A stretch of DNA of 64,000 bases from Pedobacter heparinus DSM 2366 (lineage in GTDB: Bacteria; Bacteroidota; Bacteroidia; Sphingobacteriales; Sphingobacteriaceae): the NCBI RefSeq assembly GCF_000023825.1, contig NC_013061.1, positions 992,001 through 1,056,000 on the forward strand, written 5' to 3'. Under the pieces are notes generated by a model. That model saw nothing but the letters and a program-made list of their open reading frames with translations. It was not told where the DNA came from and did no database searches. The position numbers were made by a program, and so were the translations under genes. Shown here in pieces: positions 9,817 through 20,367 of the stretch. Each line of letters starts with the position of its first letter. Within the stretch, counting starts at the first letter, position 1.

Positions 9817-12800
9817 ATGTCTTACAAAAAGGATAATAAATTAAAAAGCAATTTCACCTCGATTACCATTAGTTTGGCATCACCGGAAGCTATCTTAGAG
9901 CGTTCAAGTGGTGAGGTGTTGAAACCTGAGACTATTAATTACCGTACTTACAAACCTGAACGTGATGGTTTGTTTTGTGAGCGTATTTTTGGTCCGGTAA
10001 AAGATTACGAATGTCATTGCGGTAAATATAAACGTATTCGTTATAAGGGTATTGTTTGTGACCGTTGTGGTGTTGAGGTAACGGAAAAGAAAGTACGTAG
10101 AGAACGTATGGGACACATCAATCTGGTGGTTCCTGTTGCGCATATCTGGTACTTCCGTTCATTACCAAATAAAATCGGATACTTATTAGGCTTGCCAACA
10201 AAAAGACTGGATCTGATCATTTACTACGAGCGTTACGTGGTAATCCAGCCTGGTTTCATGGCAGAGGAAGGTATTCAGTATATGGATTTCTTAACTGAAG
10301 AGGAGTACCTGGATATTCTGGATAAGTTACCTAAAGAAAACCAATATCTGGATGATAAGGATCCCAATAAGTTCATCGCTAAAATGGGCGCTGAAGCATT
10401 AGAGGATTTATTAAAACGCATTGATTTAGATAGTTTATCGTACAATCTTCGTCACCAGGCTGCAAACGAAACTTCTCAGCAACGTAAAAATGAAGCTTTA
10501 AAACGCTTACAGGTTGTTGAGGCTTTCCGTGGTTCAAAAACGCGGATCGAGAATAACCCTGAGTGGATGATCATCAAGATCGTTCCGGTTATTCCACCGG
10601 AATTGCGTCCATTGGTACCATTGGAAGGTGGTCGTTTCGCGACGTCGGATTTGAATGATCTATACCGTCGTGTGATCATCCGGAACAATCGTTTGAAGCG
10701 TTTGATCGAGATCAAGGCTCCGGAAGTTATTTTACGTAACGAGAAACGTATGTTACAGGAAGCTGTAGATTCGTTATTCGATAATTCACGTAAGGTTAAT
10801 GCGGTAAAAACTGAAGGTAACCGTGCTTTGAAGTCCCTGTCAGATATTTTGAAAGGTAAACAAGGTCGTTTCCGTCAGAACTTATTGGGTAAACGTGTGG
10901 ATTATTCGGCCCGTTCGGTAATTGTTGTAGGTCCTAACCTTAAATTACACGAATGTGGTTTGCCTAAAGATATGGCAGCTGAGCTGTTCAAACCATTTAT
11001 CATCCGTAAGATGATAGAAAGGGGTATTGTTAAAACAGTGAAATCTGCAAAGAAAATAGTAGACAGAAAAGATCCTTTAGTTTGGGATATTCTGGAAAAC
11101 GTTTTAAAAGGACACCCTGTATTGCTTAACCGTGCTCCTACTTTGCACAGGCTAGGTATCCAGTCTTTCCAGCCTAAACTGGTTGAAGGTAAGGCGATCC
11201 AGTTACACCCATTAGTGTGTACAGCTTTTAATGCGGATTTTGACGGTGACCAGATGGCGGTACACTTACCATTGGGACATGCCGCAATTTTAGAAGCACA
11301 GGTATTGATGCTTGCTGCACACAATATCCTGAACCCTGCAAACGGTACACCGATTACTGTACCTTCCCAGGATATGGTTTTGGGGCTTTATTACATTACC
11401 AAGGGCCGCAGAACTGATGCATCCCGTATTGTTAAAGGACAGGATTTCTCTTTCTATTCTCCGGAAGAGGTAATCATTGCTTATAATGAAAAGCGTGTTG
11501 ATCTTCATGCATTTATCAAAGTTAAGGTAAATGTGAAACTGGAAGATGGCACGATTGCAAATAAACTGATTGAAACTACTGTAGGACGTGTATTGTTTAA
11601 CCAGATGGTACCGGAAGAAGTAGGCTATATCAATGAATTGCTAACGAAAAAATCTTTAAGGGATATTATCGGTGAGGTAGTTAAGATTACCGGTATGGCA
11701 CGTGCATCAAGATTCCTTGATGATATTAAGGAACTAGGTTTCCAAATGGCATTCAGAGGTGGTTTATCATTTAACTTACAGGACGTAAATATCCCTGTAG
11801 AGAAACAGGCTTTATTGGAGCAAGCTTCTGCAGAAGTTGATGAGGTAAGGAATAACTATAACATGGGATTCATTACCAATAACGAACGTTACAATCAGAT
11901 TATTGACATCTGGACACGTATCAACAATCGTTTAACCTCATTCGTGATGAACCAGTTATCGAGCGACAATCAAGGTTTCAACTCGGTATATATGATGTTG
12001 GATTCAGGGGCTCGTGGTTCGAAAGAACAGATTCGTCAGCTATGCGGTATGCGTGGTTTGATGGCTAAGCCCCAAAAATCAGGTTCAGGTGGTGAAATTA
12101 TCGAAAACCCAATCTTATCTAACTTTAAAGAAGGATTGTCAGTATTGGAATACTTTATTTCTACCCACGGTGCGCGTAAAGGTTTAGCTGATACCGCTTT
12201 AAAAACTGCCGATGCTGGTTACTTAACACGTCGTTTACATGATGTAGCCCAGGATATGATCGTTAATTCTGAGGATTGCGGTACATTGAGGGGTATGTAT
12301 ACTACTGCATTGAAAGATAATGAAGACATTGTAGAACCATTATATGACAGAATTTTAGGTCGTATTTCTCTACATGATGTATTCAATCCTTTAGATGGAA
12401 AATTATTAGTTGGTGCAGGACAGGATGTAACTGAGGAAATTGCGAAAGAAATTGAAGAATCGCCGTTGGAAGGTATTGAGATTCGTTCGGTACTGACCTG
12501 CGAAAACCAAAGGGGAGTTTGTGCACTGTGCTACGGGCGTAACCTTGCAACTGGTAAACGTGTTCAGAAAGGTGAAGCTGTAGGTGTAATTGCTGCACAG
12601 TCGATCGGTGAGCCAGGTACGCAGTTAACCTTACGTACTTTCCACGTTGGGGGTACTGCATCTAACATTGCTGCGGAATCTCAGATTATTGCCAAGTTTG
12701 ATGGTATCATCGAATTTGAGAACGTTCGTACGGTAGCTACTAAAACTGAAGAAGGCGATACACAAATTGTACTTGGCCGTTCAGGTGAGTTTAAAATTGT

Positions 12801-14103
12801 TGAGCCGGGAACAGGTAAAGTGATTATGACCAATAATATTCCTTATGGTTCGTTCTTGTACGTTGAGGATGGAGCAAAAATCGCCAAAGGTGACAGGATT
12901 TGTTCATGGGATCCATACAATGCGGTTATTATCTCGGAATTTGCTGGTAAGATTGAATTTGATGCCATTGTTGAAGGGGTAACCTTCCGTGAGGAATCAG
13001 ATGAGCAAACTGGTCACCGTGAAAAAGTAATTATCGATACCCGTGATAAAACGAAGAACCCTTCTGTAAGAGTTGTAGATAAAAAAGGTGAACTGATCAG
13101 AGGATATAACATTCCTGTTGGTGCACACATTGCGATTGATGAAGGTGAGATGGTTCAAACCGGTCAGATTTTAGTTAAGATACCTCGTGCAACCGGAAAA
13201 ACAAGGGATATTACAGGTGGTTTACCGCGTGTAACAGAATTGTTCGAAGCACGTAACCCATCTAATCCAGCTGTAGTAACAGAGATTGATGGTGTGGTAA
13301 CTTTGGGCGGTGTGAAGCGTGGTAATCGTGAGATGACTATTGAATCTAAAGATGGAGAGGTTAAAAAATACCTGGTTCCATTGTCTAAACATATCCTGGT
13401 ACAGGATAATGACTTTGTTAAAGCAGGCATGCCTTTATCAGATGGTTCAATTTCTCCTGCTGATATCCTGGCCATTAAAGGTCCGGCAGCTGTACAGGAA
13501 TACTTAGTAAATGGTATTCAGGAAGTTTACCGTTTACAGGGTGTGAAGATTAACGATAAACACTTTGAGGTAATTGTACACCAGATGATGCAGAAAGTTC
13601 ATATCGAAGATCCGGGAGATACCAGTTTCTTAGAGAATAACTCTGTTGACCGTTGGGACTTTATGGTTGAGAATGATGAGATCTACGACAAAAAAGTTGT
13701 GGTTGAGGCTGGTGATTCCAATACTGTAAAACCTGGTCAGATCATTTCATTACGTAAATTAAGAGATGAAAATTCTCAATTGAAACGTAAAGATCTGAAA
13801 CAAATAGAGGTTCGTGATGCAAGACCTGCAACTGCGAGTTCTATGCTGCAAGGTATTACACGTGCTTCATTAGGTACTAAATCATTTATCTCTGCTGCAT
13901 CGTTCCAGGAAACTACAAAAGTGCTAAACGAAGCTGCAATTGCCGGTAAACGTGATAACATGCTTGGATTGAAAGAAAACGTAATTGTTGGACACTTGAT
14001 TCCTTCAGGTACTGGTGTACGTGGATATGAGCGTATTATTGTAGGTTCTCAGGAAGAATACGATAAATTATTAGCTTCAAAACAAGAAGAAATAGAAGCT
14101 TAA
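9817..14103 (+). CDS. rpoC: DNA-directed RNA polymerase subunit beta'
   Basis: A 1428-residue beta' subunit. An N-terminal zinc site (about residues 66-88, with CHCGKYK and CDRCG) is followed by the catalytic NADFDGDQM motif near residue 472, whose three Asp bind the active-site Mg. The trigger-loop and bridge-helix regions are intact, and the second zinc site is formed by [13 protein letters not shown]. It ends in an Asp/Glu-rich tail. It is translated from ATG 9817 and its unit is closed by the strong terminator at 14124-14158. Confidence 0.98.
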   Translation: MSYKKDNKLKSNFTSITISLASPEAILERSSGEVLKPETINYRTYKPERDGLFCERIFGPVKDYECHCGKYKRIRYKGIVCDRCGVEVTEKKVRRERMGHINLVVPVAHIWYFRSLPNKIGYLLGLPTKRLDLIIYYERYVVIQPGFMAEEGIQYMDFLTEEEYLDILDKLPKENQYLDDKDPNKFIAKMGAEALEDLLKRIDLDSLSYNLRHQAANETSQQRKNEALKRLQVVEAFRGSKTRIENNPEWMIIKIVPVIPPELRPLVPLEGGRFATSDLNDLYRRVIIRNNRLKRLIEIKAPEVILRNEKRMLQEAVDSLFDNSRKVNAVKTEGNRALKSLSDILKGKQGRFRQNLLGKRVDYSARSVIVVGPNLKLHECGLPKDMAAELFKPFIIRKMIERGIVKTVKSAKKIVDRKDPLVWDILENVLKGHPVLLNRAPTLHRLGIQSFQPKLVEGKAIQLHPLVCTAFNADFDGDQMAVHLPLGHAAILEAQVLMLAAHNILNPANGTPITVPSQDMVLGLYYITKGRRTDASRIVKGQDFSFYSPEEVIIAYNEKRVDLHAFIKVKVNVKLEDGTIANKLIETTVGRVLFNQMVPEEVGYINELLTKKSLRDIIGEVVKITGMARASRFLDDIKELGFQMAFRGGLSFNLQDVNIPVEKQALLEQASAEVDEVRNNYNMGFITNNERYNQIIDIWTRINNRLTSFVMNQLSSDNQGFNSVYMMLDSGARGSKEQIRQLCGMRGLMAKPQKSGSGGEIIENPILSNFKEGLSVLEYFISTHGARKGLADTALKTADAGYLTRRLHDVAQDMIVNSEDCGTLRGMYTTALKDNEDIVEPLYDRILGRISLHDVFNPLDGKLLVGAGQDVTEEIAKEIEESPLEGIEIRSVLTCENQRGVCALCYGRNLATGKRVQKGEAVGVIAAQSIGEPGTQLTLRTFHVGGTASNIAAESQIIAKFDGIIEFENVRTVATKTEEGDTQIVLGRSGEFKIVEPGTGKVIMTNNIPYGSFLYVEDGAKIAKGDRICSWDPYNAVIISEFAGKIEFDAIVEGVTFREESDEQTGHREKVIIDTRDKTKNPSVRVVDKKGELIRGYNIPVGAHIAIDEGEMVQTGQILVKIPRATGKTRDITGGLPRVTELFEARNPSNPAVVTEIDGVVTLGGVKRGNREMTIESKDGEVKKYLVPLSKHILVQDNDFVKAGMPLSDGSISPADILAIKGPAAVQEYLVNGIQEVYRLQGVKINDKHFEVIVHQMMQKVHIEDPGDTSFLENNSVDRWDFMVENDEIYDKKVVVEAGDSNTVKPGQIISLRKLRDENSQLKRKDLKQIEVRDARPATASSMLQGITRASLGTKSFISAASFQETTKVLNEAAIAGKRDNMLGLKENVIVGHLIPSGTGVRGYERIIVGSQEEYDKLLASKQEEIEA

Positions 14104-14123
14104 TTATCAAATACATTTTTCTA

Positions 14124-14158
14124 AATCCCCCGGCTTTAAAAGCCGGGGGATTTTTTTT
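14124..14158 (+). terminator. Rho-independent terminator after rpoC
   Basis: A GC-rich perfect stem (AATCCCCCGGCTTT at 14124-14137 with its complement at 14139-14152) is followed by a T run. It closes the long ribosomal protein/RNA polymerase unit. Confidence 0.93.
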
Positions 14159-14182
14159 GAAACCCAATACTAAAATTTTATC

Positions 14183-14190
14183 TAAGTTTG
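14183..14190 (+). promoter_or_regulatory. -7 element before the DUF3467 gene
   Basis: TAAGTTTG followed by C fits the Bacteroidota -7 consensus. A TTTG at 14156-14159 could be the -33 element, but the 23-base spacer is longer than usual. The ATG at 14195 lies only 4 bases downstream, so the mRNA would be nearly leaderless. Confidence 0.45.
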
Positions 14191-14194
14191 CTTT

Positions 14195-14509
14195 ATGGAA
14201 GAACAAAATAACGACAATCAACTGAATATTGAGCTTTCTGAGGAAATCGCAGAAGGTATATTCTCTAATCTGGCTATCATTACACACTCTAATACAGAGT
14301 TTGTACTTGATTTTATCAGGGTAATGCCTGGTGTACCCAAGGCCAGGGTAAAATCAAGGATTATACTTACACCGGAGCATGCGAAACGGCTGGTAGCAGC
14401 GATGCAGGACAATATTGAAAAATATGAAGCAGTAAATGGAAGGATAAAAACGCAGGAAGAGCCCCCAGGTTTTCCAATGAATTTTGGTGGGCCCACTGCC
14501 CAGGCTTAA
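14195..14509 (+). CDS. DUF3467 family protein
   Basis: A 104-residue protein of the DUF3467 family, function unknown. Recognisable blocks are the central NTEFVLDFIRVMPG and the segment RIILTPEHAKRLVAAMQDNIEKYE. The C-terminus is Gly/Pro-rich. No signal peptide or membrane segment is present, so it is probably cytosolic. It is monocistronic: the rpoC terminator lies upstream, and its last 4 bases overlap the convergent end of miaA. The family call is firm but says nothing on function. Confidence 0.85.
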   Translation: MEEQNNDNQLNIELSEEIAEGIFSNLAIITHSNTEFVLDFIRVMPGVPKARVKSRIILTPEHAKRLVAAMQDNIEKYEAVNGRIKTQEEPPGFPMNFGGPTAQA

Positions 14510-15423
14510 TTTTTATTTTCTATGATATATTTGATGACAGCAGCACCCTGTCCGGGTTGAAACCAGGCAGTGCTGTCATCTCTTCTAAACCAGGTGAGCT
14601 GTCGTTTAGCAAACCGGCGTGTATTTTGTTTGATATGGTCTATAGCTTGCTGTAAAGTGATTTCACCATCCAGGTAGGAGAACAGTTCAGTATAACCAAC
14701 TGTGTGGAGTGCATTATATTTTCTGTACGGCAGTAAACTTTTCACTTCATCCAGGAGACCCATTTCCATCATCTGATCTACACGTTGGTTGATCCGCTGA
14801 TAAAGTTCGGGACGCTGCATATTCAAACCGATCTTTATGATGTTAAAAGGTCTGACTTTTTTACTGTTGGTGAGATGGGCAGATAGTTTTGTCCCTGTTG
14901 ACAGGTAAAACTCCAGGCCCCTGATGATACGCTGGGGGTTTGACTGGTCGACTTTCTGATAGTATTCAGGATCGGCTTCGCTCAGCATTTTTTTTATAGA
15001 TTCCAGGCCTTCTGCTGCCAATTGCTGGTTCAGTTGTTCCCTGATGTTGAGGTCGGTTTCAGGCAAATCATCCAGTCCTTTACATACGGCATCAATATAA
15101 AGACCAGAGCCTCCTACCATGATCAACAAATCATGTTCTTTAAATAACTGACTGATGAGCTCAATTGCCTGTACCTCAAAATCACCAGTACTGAAAAAGG
15201 TTTTTATACTATGGGAATTGATAAAATGATGGGGTGCTGCACTAAGTTCTTCGGCTGAAGGTTTAGCTGTGCCAATTTCCATCTCTTTAAAAAATTGTCT
15301 CGAATCGGCCGATATAATTTCAGTGGAAAAATGCCTGGCCAGGGAAATGGCCAGCGCAGTTTTTCCTATTCCTGTAGGGCCAACAATTACAATTAATGTT
15401 TTATTTTGTGCCATCGCTGGCAT
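14506..15423 (-). CDS. miaA: tRNA dimethylallyltransferase MiaA
   Basis: A 305-residue tRNA prenyltransferase that adds a dimethylallyl group to A37 of UNN-reading tRNAs such as the tRNA-Tyr and tRNA-Trp encoded here. It has the P-loop GPTGIGKTALA near residue 15, the substrate block SADSRQFFKEMEIGTAKP, and the C-terminal NTRRFAKRQLTWFRRD. Its ATG overlaps the stop of the upstream pRiA4b-like gene in a TAATG, so the two are translationally coupled. ATG 15414 is an alternative start three codons later. Confidence 0.96.
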   Translation of the reverse strand: MPAMAQNKTLIVIVGPTGIGKTALAISLARHFSTEIISADSRQFFKEMEIGTAKPSAEELSAAPHHFINSHSIKTFFSTGDFEVQAIELISQLFKEHDLLIMVGGSGLYIDAVCKGLDDLPETDLNIREQLNQQLAAEGLESIKKMLSEADPEYYQKVDQSNPQRIIRGLEFYLSTGTKLSAHLTNSKKVRPFNIIKIGLNMQRPELYQRINQRVDQMMEMGLLDEVKSLLPYRKYNALHTVGYTELFSYLDGEITLQQAIDHIKQNTRRFAKRQLTWFRRDDSTAWFQPGQGAAVIKYIIENKN

Positions 15424-16073
15424 TAATAATCCTCTTCTTTGTATTCTTCGTCTTCGTAATTGTCATTTTCGGAGAATTCATCGCTATCATCAGCTTCTTC
15501 ATCGGTATCATCATCAGCTTTTTCTTCTGCATTGATACCTCTCCCGCCCATTGCTTCAAGTTCTTCAGTATCTTCCGGTACAAAATCCATTTCGTTAAGG
15601 AAATCAAACTCTGTAGACACCGGGTTTGCCGATACTGCAATAGCACCAGTATTATTTTTGTCGATTATTTTAGGTGCTTCACCTGTACTTTTTACTAAAA
15701 AAGGATATTCGATATTCGGATCTGTTTCCAAGATGATCTTAATCAGTTCTACATGGAAATCAAAGGGGCGATCGAAATTATAGATATAATAGAATTTCTG
15801 ATGAGGATCTTCAATAAATTTATTCAATTTAGAGTTTTCCATTAATGCAACGCCCCTATCTATTTTGCGTTGAACCGGCAGATAGGCAATCTCATCACCT
15901 TTTATCCAATTGTCTGTACTTACAAAGAATGAAGAAGATTTTTCAGCGGAATATCCGGTTGAACGATGAACTGCCTTGTGTAAATCTTCAAATGTTTGGG
16001 TTGATTTGATATCTATTTCCCTTACTACTTCATCGAAATCTTCGAAACTTATTCTAAATCTATAAATTGCCAT
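15423..16073 (-). CDS. pRiA4b ORF-3-like domain protein with acidic tail
   Basis: A 216-residue protein. Residues about 1-150 resemble the plasmid pRiA4b ORF-3-like domain: MAIYRFRISFEDFDEVVREI, then repeated aromatic segments and KFYYIYNFDRPFDFHVEL. The last 45 or so residues are almost entirely Asp/Glu with a few Ser/Lys, a strongly acidic disordered tail. Function is unknown. The acidic tail suggests binding to a basic partner such as a ribosomal or nucleic-acid-binding protein, which is only inference. It is coupled to miaA downstream. Confidence 0.75.
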   Translation of the reverse strand: MAIYRFRISFEDFDEVVREIDIKSTQTFEDLHKAVHRSTGYSAEKSSSFFVSTDNWIKGDEIAYLPVQRKIDRGVALMENSKLNKFIEDPHQKFYYIYNFDRPFDFHVELIKIILETDPNIEYPFLVKSTGEAPKIIDKNNTGAIAVSANPVSTEFDFLNEMDFVPEDTEELEAMGGRGINAEEKADDDTDEEADDSDEFSENDNYEDEEYKEEDY

Positions 16074-16130
16074 TTGAGCCTCTTTTCTAGGTATAAAATT
16101 AAAAAATAAAATATACTTTATACAATTGTG

Positions 16131-17537
16131 TTAACGCTTTATTGGATGAAGTCCGAACTCTTTAGCTTTTTCGAGCATAAACTGTAATGCGTTATCATAC
16201 GTATTGGTTATTTCGCCTTCAAGAATCGCTTCTCTGATGGCATTTTTGATTAAGCCCACTTCCTTTCCTGCGCTTAACCCGAATGTCTCCATAATATCAT
16301 TGCCTGAAATAGGAGGCTGCCAGTTCCTGATCTTGTCGCGTTCTTCTACATCCCTGAGTTTTTGTTTAACCAGTTCAAAATTATTACGGTATTTTTTTAC
16401 CTTATATTCATTCTTTGTAGTTACATCAGCATTGCAGAGCAGCATGAGGCTTTCAATATCTTCTCCGGCATCAAATAATAATCTTCTTACTGCCGAATCT
16501 GTTACCACTTCCTGGGCCAGGACAATGGGACGGAGGTGGAGTTGTACCAGCTTCTGCACAAACTTCATTTTTTCATTAAGTGGTAGTTTAAGCTGTGCAA
16601 AAATTTTTGGGACCATCCTTGCGCCTTTGTCCTCGTGACCATGGAAGGTCCAGCCATGGCCTTCTTCAAAGCGTTTGGTAGCAGGTTTAGCAATATCATG
16701 TAAAATTGCTGCCCAACGGAGCCAGAGGTCTGAAGTGGTTCCACAAATGTTATCCAGCACCTGTAAGGTATGATAGAAATTATCTTTATGTCCTTTTCCG
16801 TTAATGATATCAACGCCATAAAGGTTGGCCATTTGAGGGAAAACCAGTTGCAAAAGTCCGGTGTCAAATAGATACTTAAAACCAATGGATGGGACTTCAG
16901 ATAAAATTATCTTATTCAGTTCGTCGGTAATCCGTTCTTTGGATACGATGCCAATGCGTTCTTTTTGTTTTTTAATGGCATTTATTGCTGCAGCATCTAT
17001 GGTAAAATTGAGTTGGGTAGCAAACCTGATTGCGCGCATCATGCGCAGGGGATCATCAGAAAAAGTAAGCTCAGGATCTAAGGGTGTCCTGATCAGCTTA
17101 TTGTTCAGGTCGGCTATTCCATTAAATGGGTCAACCAGTTGCCCGTAATTTTCCTTGTTCAAGGATATGGCAAGCGCGTTAATGGTAAAGTCCCTTCTCA
17201 GCTGATCGTCCTCAATTGTTCCATTTTCAACAATTGGTTTGCGGGAATCGGAGCGGTAAGATTCTTTTCTGGCACCCACAAACTCTATTTCCAGATCCTG
17301 ATATTTTAACATGGCAGTGCCAAAATTTTTAAAAACCGCTACTTTACTCTGAAGCTGTTTACCAACAAGCTCGGCAAATTCAATACCATTTCCCAGCACA
17401 ACAATATCAATGTCCTTAGACGGCCTGTTCAGAAAAATATCCCTTACATACCCGCCAACAATATAAGCCTCGATGTGATGCATGTCGGCTATACGGGCAA
17501 GAGATTTAAAAACAGGGTGTTGTAAATGTTGTTCCAT
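16131..17537 (-). CDS. cca: CCA tRNA nucleotidyltransferase with HD domain
   Basis: A 468-residue class II tRNA nucleotidyltransferase/poly(A) polymerase-like protein. The N-terminal head has [10 protein letters not shown] followed by the catalytic DIDIV near residue 40. The [10 protein letters not shown] and [13 protein letters not shown] blocks follow. An HD phosphohydrolase domain (AILHDIAKP, about residue 278) is in the C-terminal half. It would add CCA to the tRNAs here, none of which encode it. It is last of the minus-strand run dapD - two glycosyltransferases - Sua5-like - cca. Confidence 0.93.
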   Translation of the reverse strand: MEQHLQHPVFKSLARIADMHHIEAYIVGGYVRDIFLNRPSKDIDIVVLGNGIEFAELVGKQLQSKVAVFKNFGTAMLKYQDLEIEFVGARKESYRSDSRKPIVENGTIEDDQLRRDFTINALAISLNKENYGQLVDPFNGIADLNNKLIRTPLDPELTFSDDPLRMMRAIRFATQLNFTIDAAAINAIKKQKERIGIVSKERITDELNKIILSEVPSIGFKYLFDTGLLQLVFPQMANLYGVDIINGKGHKDNFYHTLQVLDNICGTTSDLWLRWAAILHDIAKPATKRFEEGHGWTFHGHEDKGARMVPKIFAQLKLPLNEKMKFVQKLVQLHLRPIVLAQEVVTDSAVRRLLFDAGEDIESLMLLCNADVTTKNEYKVKKYRNNFELVKQKLRDVEERDKIRNWQPPISGNDIMETFGLSAGKEVGLIKNAIREAILEGEITNTYDNALQFMLEKAKEFGLHPIKR

Positions 17538-17563
17538 TGATGAGTTTACAAAAGTAGTAAAAC

Positions 17564-18130
17564 TTACCTTCTAATAAAGGAAAATTGCCCGCCGGGAGCC
17601 AATTTCATAATAGTTGATGGTTTTTTACTGATTTTTAGCTCCTGTTCCCAATCAATCACATAATCCACAGCTACTTTTATTTCTTCACTGATTTCGTCAA
17701 AAAAGCCTGGAGTTGCTGCACCTGATACATTGGCAGAAGTAGAGGTGATGGGTTTTCGAAAACGCTGGATAAGTTGCTGACAGAATTCATGTCTGGCAAT
17801 TCTGATCCCAACGCTGCCGTCGGCATTGATTACATTTTTTGCCAGGTTTTTTGCGCCTGGAAATACCAAGGTAAGCGGGTTTTCTGCATACTCGATAAGG
17901 TCATAAGCTACATCAGGTACTTCAGTAACATAACTTTGGATTTTAGCGTCAGTATCTAAAAGTACAATAAAACTCTTATCCTCCGCACGGCCTTTAATTG
18001 CATTTATTTTTGCAGCAGCCTGTTCATTTGTGGCATCACAGCCCAGGCCCCATACGGTATCGGTGGGATAAAGTATAACGCCTCCATCCTTTAAAACAGC
18101 AAGTGCTTTTTCAATTTCTGTTCTTAGCAT
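17564..18130 (-). CDS. L-threonylcarbamoyladenylate synthase (Sua5/YciO/YrdC family)
   Basis: A 188-residue YrdC-domain protein. It has [18 protein letters not shown] near residue 16, the lysine/arginine block [12 protein letters not shown], and the SANVSGA motif near residue 133. The family makes threonylcarbamoyl-AMP for the t6A37 modification of ANN-reading tRNAs, including tRNA-Thr. It lies 26 bases upstream of cca and 30 downstream of a glycosyltransferase. It has the single-domain TsaC-like length, without the Sua5 extension. Confidence 0.92.
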   Translation of the reverse strand: MLRTEIEKALAVLKDGGVILYPTDTVWGLGCDATNEQAAAKINAIKGRAEDKSFIVLLDTDAKIQSYVTEVPDVAYDLIEYAENPLTLVFPGAKNLAKNVINADGSVGIRIARHEFCQQLIQRFRKPITSTSANVSGAATPGFFDEISEEIKVAVDYVIDWEQELKISKKPSTIMKLAPGGQFSFIRR

Positions 18131-18160
18131 AAGGTAAAATTACAATTTTATACTTACTGT

Positions 18161-19207
18161 TTAGACATTCAGGCTTTCGTAAATTGCCCAATATGCTTTT
18201 GCACATTTTTGCCAGGTAAATTGCATGGCATGACTGATAATAGCCTGTTGGGGATTATTTTGCTGATAATGTTCCAGGCCATTTACCAGTACTTTTTGCA
18301 TGGCCTCCGGATCAAAGCTCTCAAAATAATAGGCCAGGTTGCCGCCTATTTCCGGAAGAGAGGTTTTGTTGGAGATAAAAACAGGCTTCCCAAAAAACAT
18401 GGCCTCAATAACAGGTATGCCAAAGCCTTCGGCAATGGAAGGGAAAAGAAAGGCTTTACAGTTCTTATAATACAGGTATTTGTCCTGGTTTGAAACCGGG
18501 CCGATTATTTTTACCCGTTCGCTTACCCCATACAATTCAGCCTGTTCCATGATCAGGCATTTGTAAGCTTCATCGGCTTTACCTGCAATGATCAGCTCAA
18601 GATCATTATTTTGAAGTAAAGGAACCAATACGTGGAAATTTTTCTTTGGTATTACTGTGCCCAGGGCAAAAAAGAATGGTTTTGCATCCGTAATTTGTGT
18701 GTTTTTATAGTCGGGAAAAGATTTTACCTCACATCCGTTATAGACAACAGAGATGGGTTTATTTCCAACTTTCAGATGTTTGATAACATCCTGTCTGGTA
18801 AATTCAGATATGGCAACAATGTGATCTGCCCGGTTGATATTCTGTTGAATTTTTTTCAGGTATTTTTGTTGCTTTTGAACGGTTTTTTTTTCGTACAGAA
18901 AATTAAGGTCGTGTATAGTGAGTACTTTTTTAATCTTCTTATCCTTAGGGATGTATGAGGTAGACTGGTAAGTAGTATGCCAGATGTCTATATGTTTATA
19001 CCCAGGAAAAATAAACTTGTGGAAGCTTTTTTGGTTTAATGTATGAATGGGATGACCAAAATATTCCTCATCTTCCCTGCGCATGTAAAATGCAAGTCTA
19101 TCGTCTTTAGGTTTGATCTGAAGAAGGGATTCACCCAATTGCAGGCAATATTCGAACAGTCCTGTAAATGGATATTTCATTCTTTCTGCATCAAAAACAA
19201 TTTTCAT
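18161..19207 (-). CDS. Glycosyltransferase, GT4-like (GT-B fold)
   Basis: A 348-residue glycosyltransferase of the group 1/GT4 type. The C-terminal donor-binding half has SIAEGFGIPVIEAMFFGKPV, which contains the EX7E signature, preceded by FFFALGTVIPKKNFHVL. The N-terminal half has HTTYQSTSY and IHDLNFLYEK. Membrane helices and a signal peptide are absent, so it is cytosolic, probably acting on a lipid-linked or surface glycan. Acceptor and sugar cannot be told. It is paired with the second glycosyltransferase 19 bases upstream. Confidence 0.88.
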   Translation of the reverse strand: MKIVFDAERMKYPFTGLFEYCLQLGESLLQIKPKDDRLAFYMRREDEEYFGHPIHTLNQKSFHKFIFPGYKHIDIWHTTYQSTSYIPKDKKIKKVLTIHDLNFLYEKKTVQKQQKYLKKIQQNINRADHIVAISEFTRQDVIKHLKVGNKPISVVYNGCEVKSFPDYKNTQITDAKPFFFALGTVIPKKNFHVLVPLLQNNDLELIIAGKADEAYKCLIMEQAELYGVSERVKIIGPVSNQDKYLYYKNCKAFLFPSIAEGFGIPVIEAMFFGKPVFISNKTSLPEIGGNLAYYFESFDPEAMQKVLVNGLEHYQQNNPQQAIISHAMQFTWQKCAKAYWAIYESLNV

Positions 19208-19226
19208 AAAGCATTTTTTGAGTTAT

Positions 19227-20363
19227 TTATTTTCTAATTGTCCTGATGTTATGGAGCGTTTTGAGATATAATTGCATCAACTGCGCACTGATGTCTTCAT
19301 TGTTAAATTTCTGAACATAAGCACTGCCTTTTTCTTTCATCTCCATTTGCAGTTCAGGGTTATCCAGTATTTTATTTATAGCCTGGGCTAAAGCCTTATC
19401 ATCTTCAGGGGCTATATATAAGCTACTTTCACCACCCGCTTCTTCCAAACAGGAACCCCGGGCTGCGACTACCGGAACCTTACAGTACAAGGCTTCTATA
19501 ATCGGAATGCCGAAACCTTCATATAGAGAGGGATAAATAAAAGCTGTAGCCAGCTGATATATGGCAGGAAGGTCGGTAAATGGAACATGCTGTAAAAAAA
19601 GAACCCTGTCTTTCAATCCGAGCAGTTCTATTTCATTTTCAACCAGTGTGAAGTATCCTGTTTTTTTTCCGATGACTACCAGTTTATAATCCGAATTGAC
19701 ATTTTTAAGTGCTTTTATTAAGGTCAGGAGGTTTTTTCTCTGCTCAATTGTACCCACATTTAAAATGTATTGATCAGGTAAAGTATAATTTTTTTTAACC
19801 TGCTCTTGCAGCGCTTCAGTAGCGGGCAATTTAAAGCTGTCATCGCAACTCTGATAAATTACTTCTATTTTATTTGCAGCTATGTTATATAATTCAATAA
19901 TATCCTGTTTGGTGCGCTCGCTGATGGCAATGATCCTGTTGGCGTGTTTACAGGCATATTTCGTTTTAAATTTATAAATAAGCCGGTCAATGAACCCATA
20001 ATACTGAGGGAACCTGATAAAAATAAGATCGTGTATGGTTACGATGGATGGGATGCCCGTTTTGTGGATGCCGATTGGAAGTTCATGGCTAAGGCCATGA
20101 TAAAGGGCAAGCCTATCTTTTTGCAGCTGGGTTTTTATGCCCAGGCTTCGCCAGAACAGTCCTTTGGATTCAGGTAGTTTTAAATGAACCTTTGGTGTTT
20201 CCTTAAAAAGCCTGATCTGCGGATGGTCTTTTACTTTCGGGCTATAAACAAAATATTGGTTTTGAGGGAAATGTTTTGCCAGATGAGCAATTAATGAGCG
20301 GCTGTAATTGCCTAAACCCGTCAGGTTATTTGCCGCTCTTTTTCCATCAAAACCAATATTCAT
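19227..20363 (-). CDS. Glycosyltransferase, GT4-like (GT-B fold)
   Basis: A 378-residue glycosyltransferase of the mannosyltransferase-like group 1 family. The N-terminus has MNIGFDGKRAANNLTGLGNYSR. The donor site has YILNVGTIEQRKNLLTLI and SLYEGFGIPIIEALYCKVPV (EX7E). It starts 4 bases after the dapD stop, so all three genes on this strand are probably co-transcribed. It is related to its neighbour at 18161-19207 but not a near-identical copy. Together they may add successive sugars to one envelope glycan. Confidence 0.9.
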   Translation of the reverse strand: MNIGFDGKRAANNLTGLGNYSRSLIAHLAKHFPQNQYFVYSPKVKDHPQIRLFKETPKVHLKLPESKGLFWRSLGIKTQLQKDRLALYHGLSHELPIGIHKTGIPSIVTIHDLIFIRFPQYYGFIDRLIYKFKTKYACKHANRIIAISERTKQDIIELYNIAANKIEVIYQSCDDSFKLPATEALQEQVKKNYTLPDQYILNVGTIEQRKNLLTLIKALKNVNSDYKLVVIGKKTGYFTLVENEIELLGLKDRVLFLQHVPFTDLPAIYQLATAFIYPSLYEGFGIPIIEALYCKVPVVAARGSCLEEAGGESSLYIAPEDDKALAQAINKILDNPELQMEMKEKGSAYVQKFNNEDISAQLMQLYLKTLHNIRTIRK

Positions 20364-20367
20364 CAGC

